A DNA stretch of 64,000 nt from Photobacterium sp. GJ3. Lineage in GTDB: Bacteria > Pseudomonadota > Gammaproteobacteria > Enterobacterales > Vibrionaceae. Within the stretch, counting starts at the first letter, position 1, and each line of letters begins with the position of its first letter. This document shows, one piece after another, positions 27,781-37,067 of the stretch. Where the stretch lies: contig NZ_CP073579.1 in NCBI RefSeq assembly GCF_018199995.1, positions 372,001-436,000 on the forward strand, in the 5' to 3' direction. The notes below the pieces were generated by a model that had not been told where the DNA came from, made no database searches, and saw nothing but the letters and a program-made list of their open reading frames with translations. The position numbers and the translations under genes were made by a program.

Positions 27781-28671
27781 ATGAGTTTTTTCGATAATGA
27801 AGCTGCCACCCTCCGGGCTGTCCATTACTTTGAAGCGGTCGCCCGTTTGAACAGTTTTTCGCGTGCTGCGGAATTTCTGAGCGTGACGCAAAGTGCGGTC
27901 AGTCATCAGGTGCGTTTGCTTGAAGATTATCTCGGAGAAGAGTTGTTTCAGCGACAGGGCAGGCAACTCTCACTGACGCCGGTTGGCGAGCGATATTATG
28001 AGCAGGTCAGCCATGCGCTGGGGGATATTGCTCAGGCCAGCCAGCAAATCAGGGAAGGGGAAAGCGGCAAGATCCGTTTGGCATTGTACAGTTCGCTGGC
28101 CGTAAAATGGCTGATTCCGCGACTGGATAATCTGCGTCAGTTGCATCCGGAAATTGAGCTCACGCTGAATATGGTCAGCAATGACCCCAATTTCAGTGAT
28201 GAGCTGGCCGATTGCTTTATTACTGTTTCCCCACCCAAACGCAGTCATTTTGTTTCAGAGCTGTTGTATCACGAGCAGTTGTATCCGGTGTGCAGTCATA
28301 AACTCTGGCATCAAATGCGCGACAAACCCTTGCCGCAAGCTTTGTGGGAGCACCCCTTGTTAACCACCCGCTCGATTTTTAAACATGCCAAACATGGTGA
28401 AGACTGGCACCGCTGGTGTCAGTTGGGTGGTTTTGAATTGCCGGAAACGGCACGCTTTCAGTTGTTCAGCCATATGCTGCTGGCTGCGGAAGCAGCGCGC
28501 TATGATCAGGGGATTACCTTTCTGAATGATTACCTGATGAATGATATTGACCGCCAGCAGCACTTCGTTCGCATTCCGATGCATGAGCTGCCCACGGGGA
28601 CAGCTTTTACTTTGTCTATAAGAAATCACGGGCGAAACAGTCCTCCATCATCACACTGGGTCGCTGGCTGA
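27781..28671 (+). CDS. LysR-family regulator with a C-terminal frameshift
   Basis: Start ATG 27781 (an upstream ATG at 27748 is in frame). N-terminal HTH RAAEFLSVTQSAVSHQVRLLEDYLGEELFQRQ and a substrate-binding domain follow, GcvA-like. After HELPTGTAF the frame turns into non-homologous sequence. Adding one T to TTTT at 28605-28608 restores FYFVYKKSRAKQ and LGRWLKAQCDELDRRG, a normal LysR C-terminus ending at 28706. Either a real frameshift or a homopolymer undercall. Probably regulates the divergent DMT exporter. Confidence 0.85.
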   Translation: MSFFDNEAATLRAVHYFEAVARLNSFSRAAEFLSVTQSAVSHQVRLLEDYLGEELFQRQGRQLSLTPVGERYYEQVSHALGDIAQASQQIREGESGKIRLALYSSLAVKWLIPRLDNLRQLHPEIELTLNMVSNDPNFSDELADCFITVSPPKRSHFVSELLYHEQLYPVCSHKLWHQMRDKPLPQALWEHPLLTTRSIFKHAKHGEDWHRWCQLGGFELPETARFQLFSHMLLAAEAARYDQGITFLNDYLMNDIDRQQHFVRIPMHELPTGTAFTLSIRNHGRNSPPSSHWVAG

Positions 28672-28706
28672 AAGCGCAATGTGATGAACTGGACAGGCGG
28701 GGCTGA

Positions 28707-28925
28707 TCAGAGCTTGTCCAGATTTGCCAGACAGTATTCCGCTCTTTCAAGCACGGCTTGACGTTGCGCACTCCACTGTGAAATCTGGCTCTGGAAATTG
28801 TCCTGAGTCTGTCGTGGCAGGTAGTACAGGCACAGCAGGTGATCGACCTGCGCAGCCGTTTGTTGCAGGGCCGGGTTATCGTGCAGTTGCAGATCGTCGC
28901 TGAATATAAACAGTCCTGTTGTCAT
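28707..28925 (-). pseudogene. Truncated cryptochrome-DASH/photolyase N-terminus
   Basis: The 72-aa frame from ATG 28925 begins MTTGLFIFSDDLQLHDNPAL and continues with VDHLLCLYYLPR, the opening of the photolyase alpha/beta domain (cry-DASH style); a full gene would be about 430-450 aa. It stops at TGA in 28707-28709, directly abutting the restored stop of the LysR gene, and no FAD-binding part exists downstream. It is likely a deletion remnant. ATG 28952 is an alternative start. Confidence 0.6.
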
Positions 28926-28993
28926 GACCTGCCCCCAAAAAAGATGTATCACAAGTTTAGGCCGGAATGCGTGTGTATTTGACGATCCGGCGA

Positions 28994-29971
28994 TCAGTTT
29001 TCAAGAATCTGTTGTGAGTGGCCGAGGCTCGCTGAATCTGCGCGATGAGCAAAATTGCTCTCGAAAGTCTGGCTGCTGGTGTAGATGGATTCGCGGACCA
29101 GCTCTGCAATTTCGACAATCAATTCAATCATGCCGGGCTGACGGGCCTTTTTGCGTGAGCACATAATGAACAGGGACTCAGATAGACGCGCAGATAAGTG
29201 TGGTAGCACAGGCACAAGCCCCTGAGTACCGGTGCAGAGATAAACAGGTAAAACCGCCAGCCCCATGCTTCGTTGTGTTGCGTGGCGCTTCGTCAGGTTG
29301 TTATCAAAATACTGACTGAGGACCGGCAGAGAGAATTTACTTTGCTGCGCATAGATGTTGGGCCAGTCCATTTTTCCCTGTGATTGGATCAGCAATCGGT
29401 GCTCGGTCAGATCAGCCAGAGACTCCGGCGTGCCGTATCGGGCCAGGTAATCCGGGCTGGCCGCAATGATTTTGTTGATATCGGCGACCCGCTGGTAATA
29501 AAAAGACGGGTCAGGCTGGGAGAAATTGAGGGCAATATCCAGATCATCTTCAAAGAAGGCCTTCTCGCGGCTGGTTTCGACCAGGTTGATCACCAGATTC
29601 GGGTAAGTCGTCATCAGTTGATCAATCACGGGTAACAGCAGCTGATGTGCCAGTGCCACTGAACAGGCCAGATTCACCGGGCCGGTGAGTGTTTCAGTCT
29701 GGCTGAGTGACAACATGCAGTGTCGCAGGCCATTCAGGCTGGTCTGACACTCAGCCAGCAGTTTCATCCCTTCCCGGCTGAGTTTGAAGTGATGCTTATT
29801 TTCACGTTCAAACAGTGAACAGCCAAGCTGGCTCTCCAGCTTTTTGATCTGTGCACTCACCGTAGACTGCGAAACATTCAGCTTGTTCGCTGCTCTGGAA
29901 AAACTGTTGTACTCAGCGACTGCCTGAAAATAATGCAGCAGCGCAAATGATTTATCCATCTTCATTGACAT
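28994..29971 (-). CDS. LysR-family transcriptional regulator
   Basis: 325 aa. HTH NSFSRAANKLNVSQSTVSAQIKKLESQLGCSLFER at residues 20-60, then a LysR effector-binding domain (CSVALAHQLLLPVIDQL, SQPDPSFYYQRV). The C-terminal ~30 residues are unlike the family and may be extra. Head-to-head with the MFS gene (90 bases), whose likely regulator it is. Confidence 0.88.
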   Translation of the reverse strand: MSMKMDKSFALLHYFQAVAEYNSFSRAANKLNVSQSTVSAQIKKLESQLGCSLFERENKHHFKLSREGMKLLAECQTSLNGLRHCMLSLSQTETLTGPVNLACSVALAHQLLLPVIDQLMTTYPNLVINLVETSREKAFFEDDLDIALNFSQPDPSFYYQRVADINKIIAASPDYLARYGTPESLADLTEHRLLIQSQGKMDWPNIYAQQSKFSLPVLSQYFDNNLTKRHATQRSMGLAVLPVYLCTGTQGLVPVLPHLSARLSESLFIMCSRKKARQPGMIELIVEIAELVRESIYTSSQTFESNFAHRADSASLGHSQQILEN

Positions 29972-30061
29972 CTATCTATAAATAAATCCGTTTGAATGAA
30001 TTATCATTGATGTTTTGCTCAATTTACACTGGTTCTAATGACATAACGATAGGTAATTCCA

Positions 30062-31327
30062 GTGAATCTTGACACCCGATATGCTTTTCAGATGGCACTT
30101 GATAGCAGCGCGGCAGGCGTTTTTATGGCTGTTTCGGGCCTTTATTGTTTAGCTGAAGGTCTGACACTGCCACAAATCGGCTGGTTTTTTACGGTGTTTT
30201 TTGTCGTGATGGTCGTGCTGGAAGTCCCCAGTGGGATACTTGCTGACCGCATCGGTCATTTACGGACTTATCGCATTGCCAAAGGCTTTGACATGCTGAA
30301 TTTTGGCTTGCTGGTCTTGGCACCCAGTGCAGAGGTGATGCTTCTGGCATCTGCGGTCGGCGGGATCGGCAGAGCTCTGGGTTCCGGGTGTCTGGAAGCC
30401 TGGTTCGTCAATCAGCGGGATCTGATGTTGATATCCGACACGACAAAATCAGCCTTGTCCCAAGCGAATGTCTGGATTCTGACCGGATTGGGTTTAGGGG
30501 CTGCAATTGGGGGCGGTTTGACGAGTTTTGTCCCCCAGACGCCTGTCGCGGAGGTATTTGAAGCAAACCCTTACAAAGCAGCGCTTCTCCTGAGTTTGCT
30601 GATTCACTTTGCCGCATTTCTGCTGAGTTTTGCCAGTTTTCATGAAGGTGAAAATTATCAGCAGCTGAGGGTCGATAGGGAATATGTTGGGCCGAATCCT
30701 ATTCAACGCAATGGCATCGCACGACTGAAGACCTTTTGTTCAGGCAAAATTGTGGTGTTGCTTTGCTGGCAGTTTTTGTTCGGGTACACACTCGCAAATC
30801 ACAGTATCTATTGGCAACCCGTCCTCAGTACATTGCAGGGCGGGGGAGCAGTCTTGTCCTGGATTGGTTTGATTCTGGCATCAAATTATCTGGTTGCAGC
30901 TATCCTCGGGCACCTCTGCCGACGGATGCTGACGAAAGCCAGTGCGCCTGTCTGTTTACTGCTTCTGTCCTTGTTGGTGGGATTGTCACTGGTTGGGCTG
31001 TCGGTTGTGAATCATGTGAGGTATTTGATCATCGCTTGCTGGTTGCTGCTATCTGCCGTGTTTTTATCACGCCCGGTGATCGCGGCAGAATTACACTTGC
31101 ATATCCGCCCCAGCTTCAGAAGTGCGGCAGTTTCATCCCTATCGTTCAGTTTGAATGCAGGGGGTATGGTGGCAGGAATGATTTTGTCTGTGCTCACAGT
31201 TCAATGGTCTGTGACTGCGGCTTGGCTGCTGAATGCGTTCTTGGTCTCGGGTCTGGCGTTGGGACTGTATCTGAAACATCGCCAATTGAATTCAGCCGTT
31301 CCGATTGATATGGCTGAAATATCCTGA
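30062..31327 (+). CDS. MFS transporter
   Basis: 421 aa from GTG 30062 (AGG 8 bases upstream). Twelve-TM major facilitator with an N-terminal motif VPSGILADRIGHLRTYR (loop 2-3 signature). Resembles drug/metabolite exporter MFS members; substrate unknown. Divergent from the LysR gene. Confidence 0.85.
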   Translation: MNLDTRYAFQMALDSSAAGVFMAVSGLYCLAEGLTLPQIGWFFTVFFVVMVVLEVPSGILADRIGHLRTYRIAKGFDMLNFGLLVLAPSAEVMLLASAVGGIGRALGSGCLEAWFVNQRDLMLISDTTKSALSQANVWILTGLGLGAAIGGGLTSFVPQTPVAEVFEANPYKAALLLSLLIHFAAFLLSFASFHEGENYQQLRVDREYVGPNPIQRNGIARLKTFCSGKIVVLLCWQFLFGYTLANHSIYWQPVLSTLQGGGAVLSWIGLILASNYLVAAILGHLCRRMLTKASAPVCLLLLSLLVGLSLVGLSVVNHVRYLIIACWLLLSAVFLSRPVIAAELHLHIRPSFRSAAVSSLSFSLNAGGMVAGMILSVLTVQWSVTAAWLLNAFLVSGLALGLYLKHRQLNSAVPIDMAEIS

Positions 31328-31613
31328 GCCAACGCTGATGGAGGGGTGAATGAAAGGGGGAAAGGGCTGTTTTTTCAGTTCACCCTAAAATAAACCTTTA
31401 CAACAGATGCGGCTCGCGTATGATTCGTTTTGCTCTGTCGCTCAGATATTGTCATGCAACAACAAGTCAAAGTTAAACCTCAGAATTTCTTCATTACTGA
31501 CGTGATCCTCAGTGTTTCCCTTAGCTTCATCGTGACATTCAATCATTCAGCTATCAGCGCATCGCATCATTGCGATTCCTATTTTTGAATTCATAATTTG
31601 TAAGGGACATCTC

Positions 31614-31826
31614 ATGTCAAACAAATCAACTGGTCTGGTAAAGTGGTTTAACGAAGAGAAAGGTTTTGGTTTCATCACTCAAGACAACGGCGGTGCTGAC
31701 GTATTCGTTCACTTCCGTGCAATCGCTTCAGAAGGCTTCAAAACTCTGGCTGAAGGTCAGAAAGTGTCTTTTGACGTTGAGCAAGGCCAGAAAGGTCCTC
31801 AGGCTGCGAACGTTGTAAAACTGTAA
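31614..31826 (+). CDS. cspA: Cold-shock protein (CspA family)
   Basis: 70 aa, single OB-fold cold-shock domain. RNP1 is KGFGFI and RNP2 is VFVHF, within the Csp landmarks [16 protein letters not shown] and DVFVHFRAI. It binds single-stranded nucleic acid as an RNA chaperone. AAGGGA precedes the ATG. The long leader (from about 31430) is typical of cspA-type messages, but no cold-box was proven. A hairpin follows. Confidence 0.93.
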   Translation: MSNKSTGLVKWFNEEKGFGFITQDNGGADVFVHFRAIASEGFKTLAEGQKVSFDVEQGQKGPQAANVVKL

Positions 31827-31835
31827 GCCTGTTCC

Positions 31836-31862
31836 GGCGCAAAGCATTTATGTCTTTGCGCC
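31836..31862 (+). terminator. Hairpin after cspA
   Basis: Perfect 9-bp stem GGCGCAAAG / CTTTGCGCC, 9 bases past the stop; no T-tract follows. Confidence 0.55.
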
Positions 31863-32057
31863 GATCAATCCTCGTGTTGTAACCTTTCTACCCTCTCTTC
31901 AGCAATTTTCATCACAATATTCTTCTGATTCATTCGTTAAATCCCAACTGTCTCATTGTCGCAATATTTATTTGATACAAATTCTCTGAAAGAAGATGCT
32001 GCATGGTGAGCAATGCTCAGACCATCAGTTCATTTCATTAATTATTTAAGGATATAT

Positions 32058-32162
32058 ATGTCACGTTCAACCGGCCGTCACCGTTTTTGGTTTCAGCTGA
32101 ACCGTTCCAACCATCGTTCAGACAATATAATACCAATCGCAGTCAATCACTGGTCATCCTAG
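32058..32162 (+). CDS. Small basic ORF whose 3' end is formed by a MITE
   Basis: ATG 32058 has AAGGA at 5-base spacing and opens a 34-codon frame starting MSRSTGRHRFWFQLNR, unusually rich in Arg/His. From codon 25 on it reads into the MITE, so the original C-terminus was replaced. It could be a real small protein or leader truncated by the insertion; unknown family. Confidence 0.35.
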   Translation: MSRSTGRHRFWFQLNRSNHRSDNIIPIAVNHWSS

Positions 32163-32291
32163 CTTGTTCAAATGTTCGATAACTGCGTTAGATTTTTTGA
32201 TTGTAGAATGACGACTTATCTAAAAAATCTGCCTGGTTCTCAAACATTTTTCCTGAGCTATTTTTGACCATTGACTTACTTTGATTGGTAT
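32130..32291. mobile_element. MITE with ATACCAATC/GATTGGTAT ends (~162 bp)
   Basis: Left end ATACCAATC and right end GATTGGTAT are perfect 9-bp inverted repeats; similarity continues imperfectly inward for about 27 bases (TGGTCA and TAGCT conserved). An inner hairpin (AGATTTTTTGA / TCTAAAAAATCT) suggests a foldback element. It encodes nothing and is flanked by TATA / TA. Such elements are common in Vibrio, Photobacterium and Shewanella. Confidence 0.7.
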
Positions 32292-32303
32292 AAAAGGAGA
32301 ACT

Positions 32304-32519
32304 ATGATTGTTAACTTCACGCTCTATCAAACGAATGTTTCCTGGAGCTCAAAGATTCATCAGTTAAATGATGACGTACTCATGCGTCATGTACAGGTTA
32401 AAGGCCAAATGGCTTCGAGAGATGTCGGATTCTCTTATTGCGAAGCATCTCAAACCGGGGAAATCCTGAGTGCTGATGAGCGAATCATCGGTCAATTCAG
32501 TGTCGTGGCTGAATTCTGA
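32304..32519 (+). CDS. Small conserved-looking protein of unknown function
   Basis: 71 aa from ATG 32304, with AAGGAG upstream right after the MITE. No signal peptide. Begins MIVNFTLYQTNVSWSSK and contains HVQVKGQMASRDVGFSY. The MITE ends 13 bases before the ATG, so its old promoter is probably separated. No family recognised. Confidence 0.55.
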   Translation: MIVNFTLYQTNVSWSSKIHQLNDDVLMRHVQVKGQMASRDVGFSYCEASQTGEILSADERIIGQFSVVAEF

Positions 32520-32673
32520 CAGACGTCGAAAGCCATTTGCTCTCCGTAACCAACGCTCTCAGAGTTGATACGTTTTTAAAATTATCCGGCGGTTGCCTTC
32601 ACTGAGCCCGGATCAAGTTTCTTACAGTATAAAATTGCATCTACACTCTCATTAATCCCCTCAATGAAAGGTG

Positions 32674-33564
32674 ATGCAGTTGATTAAAGCTCTGATCGCA
32701 GTGATTTATATGGTCGCAGTCTTGGGTCTCAGTGGCTGCGAAAGTCTGTTTTTCTGGCCTTCCAAACAACTGGTTCCATCACCAGAAGTGTTGAAATTTA
32801 CCAAGGAAGATAAATTTTTCACCGCTCAGGATGGTACGTTAATCCATGGCTGGCAAATTGCCGCGCAGGGTGAAAAACAGGGCACGATTTATTTTCTGCA
32901 CGGGAATGCGCAGAACCTGAGCTACCATGTCGCCAATGTTTTCTGGCTGGCAGAAAAAGGCTGGGAAATTGTGATTATTGATTATCGGGGTTATGGCCGA
33001 ACAGCCGGTGACCCTGATTTTGCCAAAGTTCAGCAGGATGCACTCGCGGGTTATCTGGGGGTTTTAGAATCCCGGCAGGATCAGAAACCTGTCATCGTCT
33101 GGGGGCAAAGTTTAGGTGCCTCCATCGCCATCAATATGGTTGCTGAATTGCCTGCAGCACAACGACCGCAGGGTTTAATTGTGGATAGTACATTCAGTTC
33201 CCACCAGAAAATTGTGCGGGAAACTTTGGGGAACTTCTGGCTGACGTATCTGTTTCAGTATCCATTGAGCTTGTTCTTTACCGACGATTACGCGCCTGAA
33301 CAAGCGATTGCCCGAATTGATAATGTGCCGTTCCTTTTTGTTCACAGTGTTCAGGATCCGGTCATTGATATCAGCCATGCGCAAACCCTCTATCAGCTTG
33401 CCCATGATCCGAAGCAGCTCTGGGTGTCTCCCGTCCCTGGTCATATTGCCGCCTGGAACGATGAAGTCTGGCGGGATCATCTGGTCTGTCAACTGAATCG
33501 CTGGCCGCAGCTGAATACGCAGGAAGCTGCTTGTGAGGATGCGGGTCTGGCTGCCGCCAAATAA
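32674..33564 (+). CDS. Alpha/beta hydrolase lipoprotein (BEM46/YfhR-like)
   Basis: Starts at ATG 32674 (GTG 32671 is the alternative). A lipoprotein signal has lipobox LSGC, with lipidated C22. The hydrolase domain shows oxyanion FLHGNAQN, nucleophile elbow GQSLG with Ser, Asp in DPVIDIS, and His in VPGHIAAW, i.e. a complete triad. Likely anchored to a membrane facing the periplasm. Similar proteins have esterase-like activity; substrate unknown. Confidence 0.87.
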   Translation: MQLIKALIAVIYMVAVLGLSGCESLFFWPSKQLVPSPEVLKFTKEDKFFTAQDGTLIHGWQIAAQGEKQGTIYFLHGNAQNLSYHVANVFWLAEKGWEIVIIDYRGYGRTAGDPDFAKVQQDALAGYLGVLESRQDQKPVIVWGQSLGASIAINMVAELPAAQRPQGLIVDSTFSSHQKIVRETLGNFWLTYLFQYPLSLFFTDDYAPEQAIARIDNVPFLFVHSVQDPVIDISHAQTLYQLAHDPKQLWVSPVPGHIAAWNDEVWRDHLVCQLNRWPQLNTQEAACEDAGLAAAK

Positions 33565-33589
33565 AAACGGACAATCATGAGATTGCCCG
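33563..33589 (-). terminator. Rho-independent terminator of the iron-linked ABC operon
   Basis: On the minus strand GGGCAATC pairs with GATTGTCC (one G-U), followed by TTTTTATTT. It lies about 30 bases past the ABC stop. Confidence 0.75.
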
Positions 33590-33617
33590 CTTCAAAGATG
33601 CTATATGCTCTGCGGTG

Positions 33618-35309
33618 TTAAACCAGAGCAGAGGCTGCCTGCCAGAATGCCTGATAACGCTCGCTTTCTTCCATCAGCACATCATGCTGTCCGGACAGCA
33701 CGAGTTGTCCGTTCTCCATCAAGAAGATTCGGTCAGCATCCACAATGGTATCGAGCCGGTGGGCGACGGTGATGACCGTTTTATCCTGACAATGCCGATG
33801 TAATGAAGTCAGGACCTGTGCCTGATATTCGGTATCGAGGGAGGCGGTAACTTCGTCCATCAGCACAATTCGGGCATCGTGCAACAGCGCGCGTGCAATA
33901 CTCAGACGCTGACGTTCGCCACCGGACAGACGATTTCCGTTCTCGCCAATCTGACTGTCGATTCCGTCGGGTAGCCGTGCGACCAGATCGTAAAGCGCTG
34001 CATCCTGAATCACCTGTGACAGCTCGCTGTCTGTTGCGTTCGGGTTCGCAATCAGCAGGTTATCTCTCAGGCTCCCGGACATTAATTGCACGTCCTGAGT
34101 GAGATAAGTCAAATGCCGGTAAAGGTGATTTGTGCCCATGTCGCCCAGGGTCAGGCCACCGATGGTTATCTCGCCGGATGTTGGTGCATGGAAGGCTGCG
34201 ATGAGATGCAACAGGCTGGATTTTCCGGCACCACTGGGGCCAATGATGGCGACTTTTTCTCCGGGATGGATGGTCATAGATACTGGCCCTAATACACGCG
34301 TCTGATTCATCGACAGGCAGACCTGATTCAGCGCGATGGTCATGTCTTTCGGCTGCTGGCCGGTTCGGGCTTGTTGCGGTGCTGTCGCAATCTGGTGCAG
34401 ATATCCTGCAGACCGGCTGAAGTGACGCAGTAATGTTGCGAAAATAGCCAGTCGGGTCATTGGCCGGGTACCGGCAAAGGATACGGCTGCGATGGCAAGC
34501 CAGGCATTCAGCGTGAGCGTACCTTCGCTCAGTTGCCAACTGCCGATAAGCAGGGCAGCCGGAATACTGAGATCGACCAGCAGCGTGGCTGCCATCACGC
34601 CGGCCCCGGCAGCCCATTCCAGTGCCAGACCGGAGTCGCGGATGTGACCAATTTTGCGACTTAAAGGTGCGGCAAGCCGATCAGCATTACCAAAACTTTT
34701 CAGCATGGGTAAGCAAGCGATGTATTCCAGCAGATCGTTTTTCACATGCGTCTGGCTTTCTCGGTCTTCGATTGCGGCCTGTCGGAAGTGTTTTTCAGCA
34801 AGATACAGGGTGGCTCCTGCCATCAGGAGAAACACAGTGACAGTTGCGGCGACAGGCGGGGACAGCCAGAACAGGCAACCTAGCATGGCGATGGGTAACA
34901 CAGTGGCCGCAAAGAGTTCAGCGACCAGATGGCTGAATATATCTTCGAAGAGCTTCAGATCTTCAGTCAGCACTTTGATGCGCTCTCCCAGTCTTTGTCC
35001 CAGCAGGTTTGCTAACGGCTGGTGGCGCACATCCAGCAAAAGCTGGCCGCGCAGTGCATGGGATATCCGGTACGCCCCAAGGAAACTTTTCTTTGCGGTC
35101 TGGCCAACCCACCACTGGAGCGCAATCACGGCGGTGGCAATTGGGATCAGGAGCCAGCCTGAAAACGTCTGGTGACCGAGCAGTAGTGCGAGGACAAGAA
35201 ACCAGATCACCAGAAACAGGGATTCATTGGCCATTCTGCCGATCATGCCTTGCCAGAACTCTGCCGTTTTCACACCACTGTGGCGAATGAGGAATTGAAT
35301 ATCATGCAT
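33618..35309 (-). CDS. ABC transporter permease-ATPase (YbtQ-like, second half of pair)
   Basis: 563 aa. Six-TM domain (residues 1-300), then a nucleotide-binding domain with Walker A GPSGAGKSSL, signature LSGGERQRLS, Walker B IVLMDEVTAS and His in TVAHRLD. Resembles YbtP/YbtQ and IrtAB-type paired half-transporters that move siderophores across the inner membrane. It overlaps the upstream ABC gene by 8 bases (translational coupling). In the AraC-ABC-ABC operon under a Fur box. Confidence 0.87.
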   Translation of the reverse strand: MHDIQFLIRHSGVKTAEFWQGMIGRMANESLFLVIWFLVLALLLGHQTFSGWLLIPIATAVIALQWWVGQTAKKSFLGAYRISHALRGQLLLDVRHQPLANLLGQRLGERIKVLTEDLKLFEDIFSHLVAELFAATVLPIAMLGCLFWLSPPVAATVTVFLLMAGATLYLAEKHFRQAAIEDRESQTHVKNDLLEYIACLPMLKSFGNADRLAAPLSRKIGHIRDSGLALEWAAGAGVMAATLLVDLSIPAALLIGSWQLSEGTLTLNAWLAIAAVSFAGTRPMTRLAIFATLLRHFSRSAGYLHQIATAPQQARTGQQPKDMTIALNQVCLSMNQTRVLGPVSMTIHPGEKVAIIGPSGAGKSSLLHLIAAFHAPTSGEITIGGLTLGDMGTNHLYRHLTYLTQDVQLMSGSLRDNLLIANPNATDSELSQVIQDAALYDLVARLPDGIDSQIGENGNRLSGGERQRLSIARALLHDARIVLMDEVTASLDTEYQAQVLTSLHRHCQDKTVITVAHRLDTIVDADRIFLMENGQLVLSGQHDVLMEESERYQAFWQAASALV

Positions 35310-36974
35310 GGGAAGTCTCCAGTAGCGAACCTTGTTCGATCAGCCAATGGCGGTGAAAACCGCTGATGGAATTGAGCGGGCGATGATGAATCACCAGCTG
35401 GATCTGGCTGGGAGCGTAGGCAGCGATGGCATTGAGGATTTTTTGTTCCATTTCGCCGTCAAGGTGTGCCGTTGCTTCATCCAGAATCAGGACAGGGGTA
35501 TTCGCAAGCAATGCACGTGCAATCGACAGGCGCTGTGTTTCACCGCCACTGAACTGGCGGGCAGCTTCTCCCATCTGAGTATGGAGACCTTCAGGCAGTG
35601 CTTTGATGCAGTCATGCAGGGCGAGTTTGTCCAGCAACTGCCAGATACTTTCTTCGGTCATTTCGCAATTTTGGTGCTGATCCTTGATGGCCAGTGTGAG
35701 GTTGTCGTAGATGGAACCATGAAAGAATACAGATTGCTGACTGACCGTCGCTATATACCGGGCACGCGCCTCGTCAGATAAGGTACTGACGGGCTGCTGG
35801 TTCATCAACCAGTCGCCATGTTCCGGCAACAGCCCCCGGAGAGCACTTCCAGCAGTGAACTTTTCCCTGAACCGGACTGTCCCTGAATCAGAACACGGTC
35901 GCCGGGGTGAAGCTGTGTGGTGACTTGGGTGAGCACGGCGTGCCCGTCACGACTGATGGTCAGATTGTCGCAAGACAAAGAGCGCAGTTCAGAATCGCAG
36001 ACCCCTGTCGTTTGTTGTGCATGTTGGAATAGCGGGAGTAACCGGATCAGGGTGTGGCTGGATTTCTGAATCTGGCTGACAACCTGAGTCAGATCCTGCC
36101 AGGGTTTGAGGACACCTGCGGTTATGGCGGTCGCCATGGTCAGATCGACCAGCGAAATGCTGCCTGCAGCATAAAGCATGAGCGCCACAGGAACTGTCAG
36201 AATGAATGAAGACTGCGCGACAGTCACAAAGCTGACCCAGCCGCCGATGAGTTGGCGGGTGTAGAAATTCACCACACGGTTGTGACGGCGCAGGGCTTTT
36301 CTGAGCTGGCGGAATGAATCGGTATCGACGGCAAATAATTTCATCACCCCGATGTGCTGCAGAAAATCCATCTGGGCGACATGCATGCGATCGATTACGG
36401 ACTGATAACCCGCTAACCGGGTTGAAAAATGACGCATGATCAATGTCTGAACCAGTGCGGCAACGGGCAGGGGAAGCAGGGCGATCAGCCCAAGCCGCCA
36501 GTCGATATAAAACAGAAGGCCGGTCAGCAGCACCGGCATCAGCAGACCGTTGATGATATCTGTGCCATGATGCGCAATCAGCGGCTCCAGTCCCTGACAG
36601 TCATCCGTCAGTCGCTTTTCTAAATCTGCCCTGTGGTAGCGGCGGAGTTTTTCGGAAGGCATGGTTGCAAGCGAATGAACCAAGTGCTGCCGGACTTTCT
36701 GAATCATATGATACGCCGCAAGATGCGCCTGCCAGACAGCGATACCATAACAGAGATGACGGATTACAAATGCGGCTCCGGCAATCACAAGATAAGGTGT
36801 GGCGGACTGCTGGCTGAACAGTGCCTGTGCGGCCAGATACAGCATCAGCCATGGAATGAATTCAATCAGTGTGGTGATGAATGCAAATGAAATCGAGGTG
36901 ATGACTCTGACTTTTTCGCTGTTCAGCATAGCCCGCAGGGCCTGGCCGGGAGTGAGATGATCGGTAAGTTGCAT
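35302..36974 (-). pseudogene. ABC transporter permease-ATPase (YbtP-like), frameshifted
   Basis: Start ATG 36974, with AAGGAG about 8 bases upstream. The membrane domain and Walker A (GQSGSGKSSL) are in one frame that ends shortly after EVLSGG; signature SGGETQRLS, Walker B LILDEAT and the end are in another, from about 35829. One extra C in CCCCC at 35833-35837 (plus strand) joins them as LSGG-LLPEHGDW, giving a normal half-transporter of about 557 aa. Either a homopolymer undercall or a real inactivating shift; inactivation would disable the pair. Confidence 0.8.
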
Positions 36975-37067
36975 GATAAGGCTCCTTTTGAAACAAGAGC
37001 CATTGTGAAACCCGCAGACAGGCGGTGCTGCGAAAATCAGCAATAAAAATATAAGAATCGGAAATTT

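Noticed and set aside
34060..34617. 185-aa open frame antiparallel or shifted inside the ABC gene
   Set aside because: Shadow frame within a clear ABC transporter coding region; Arg/Ser-rich with no domain.
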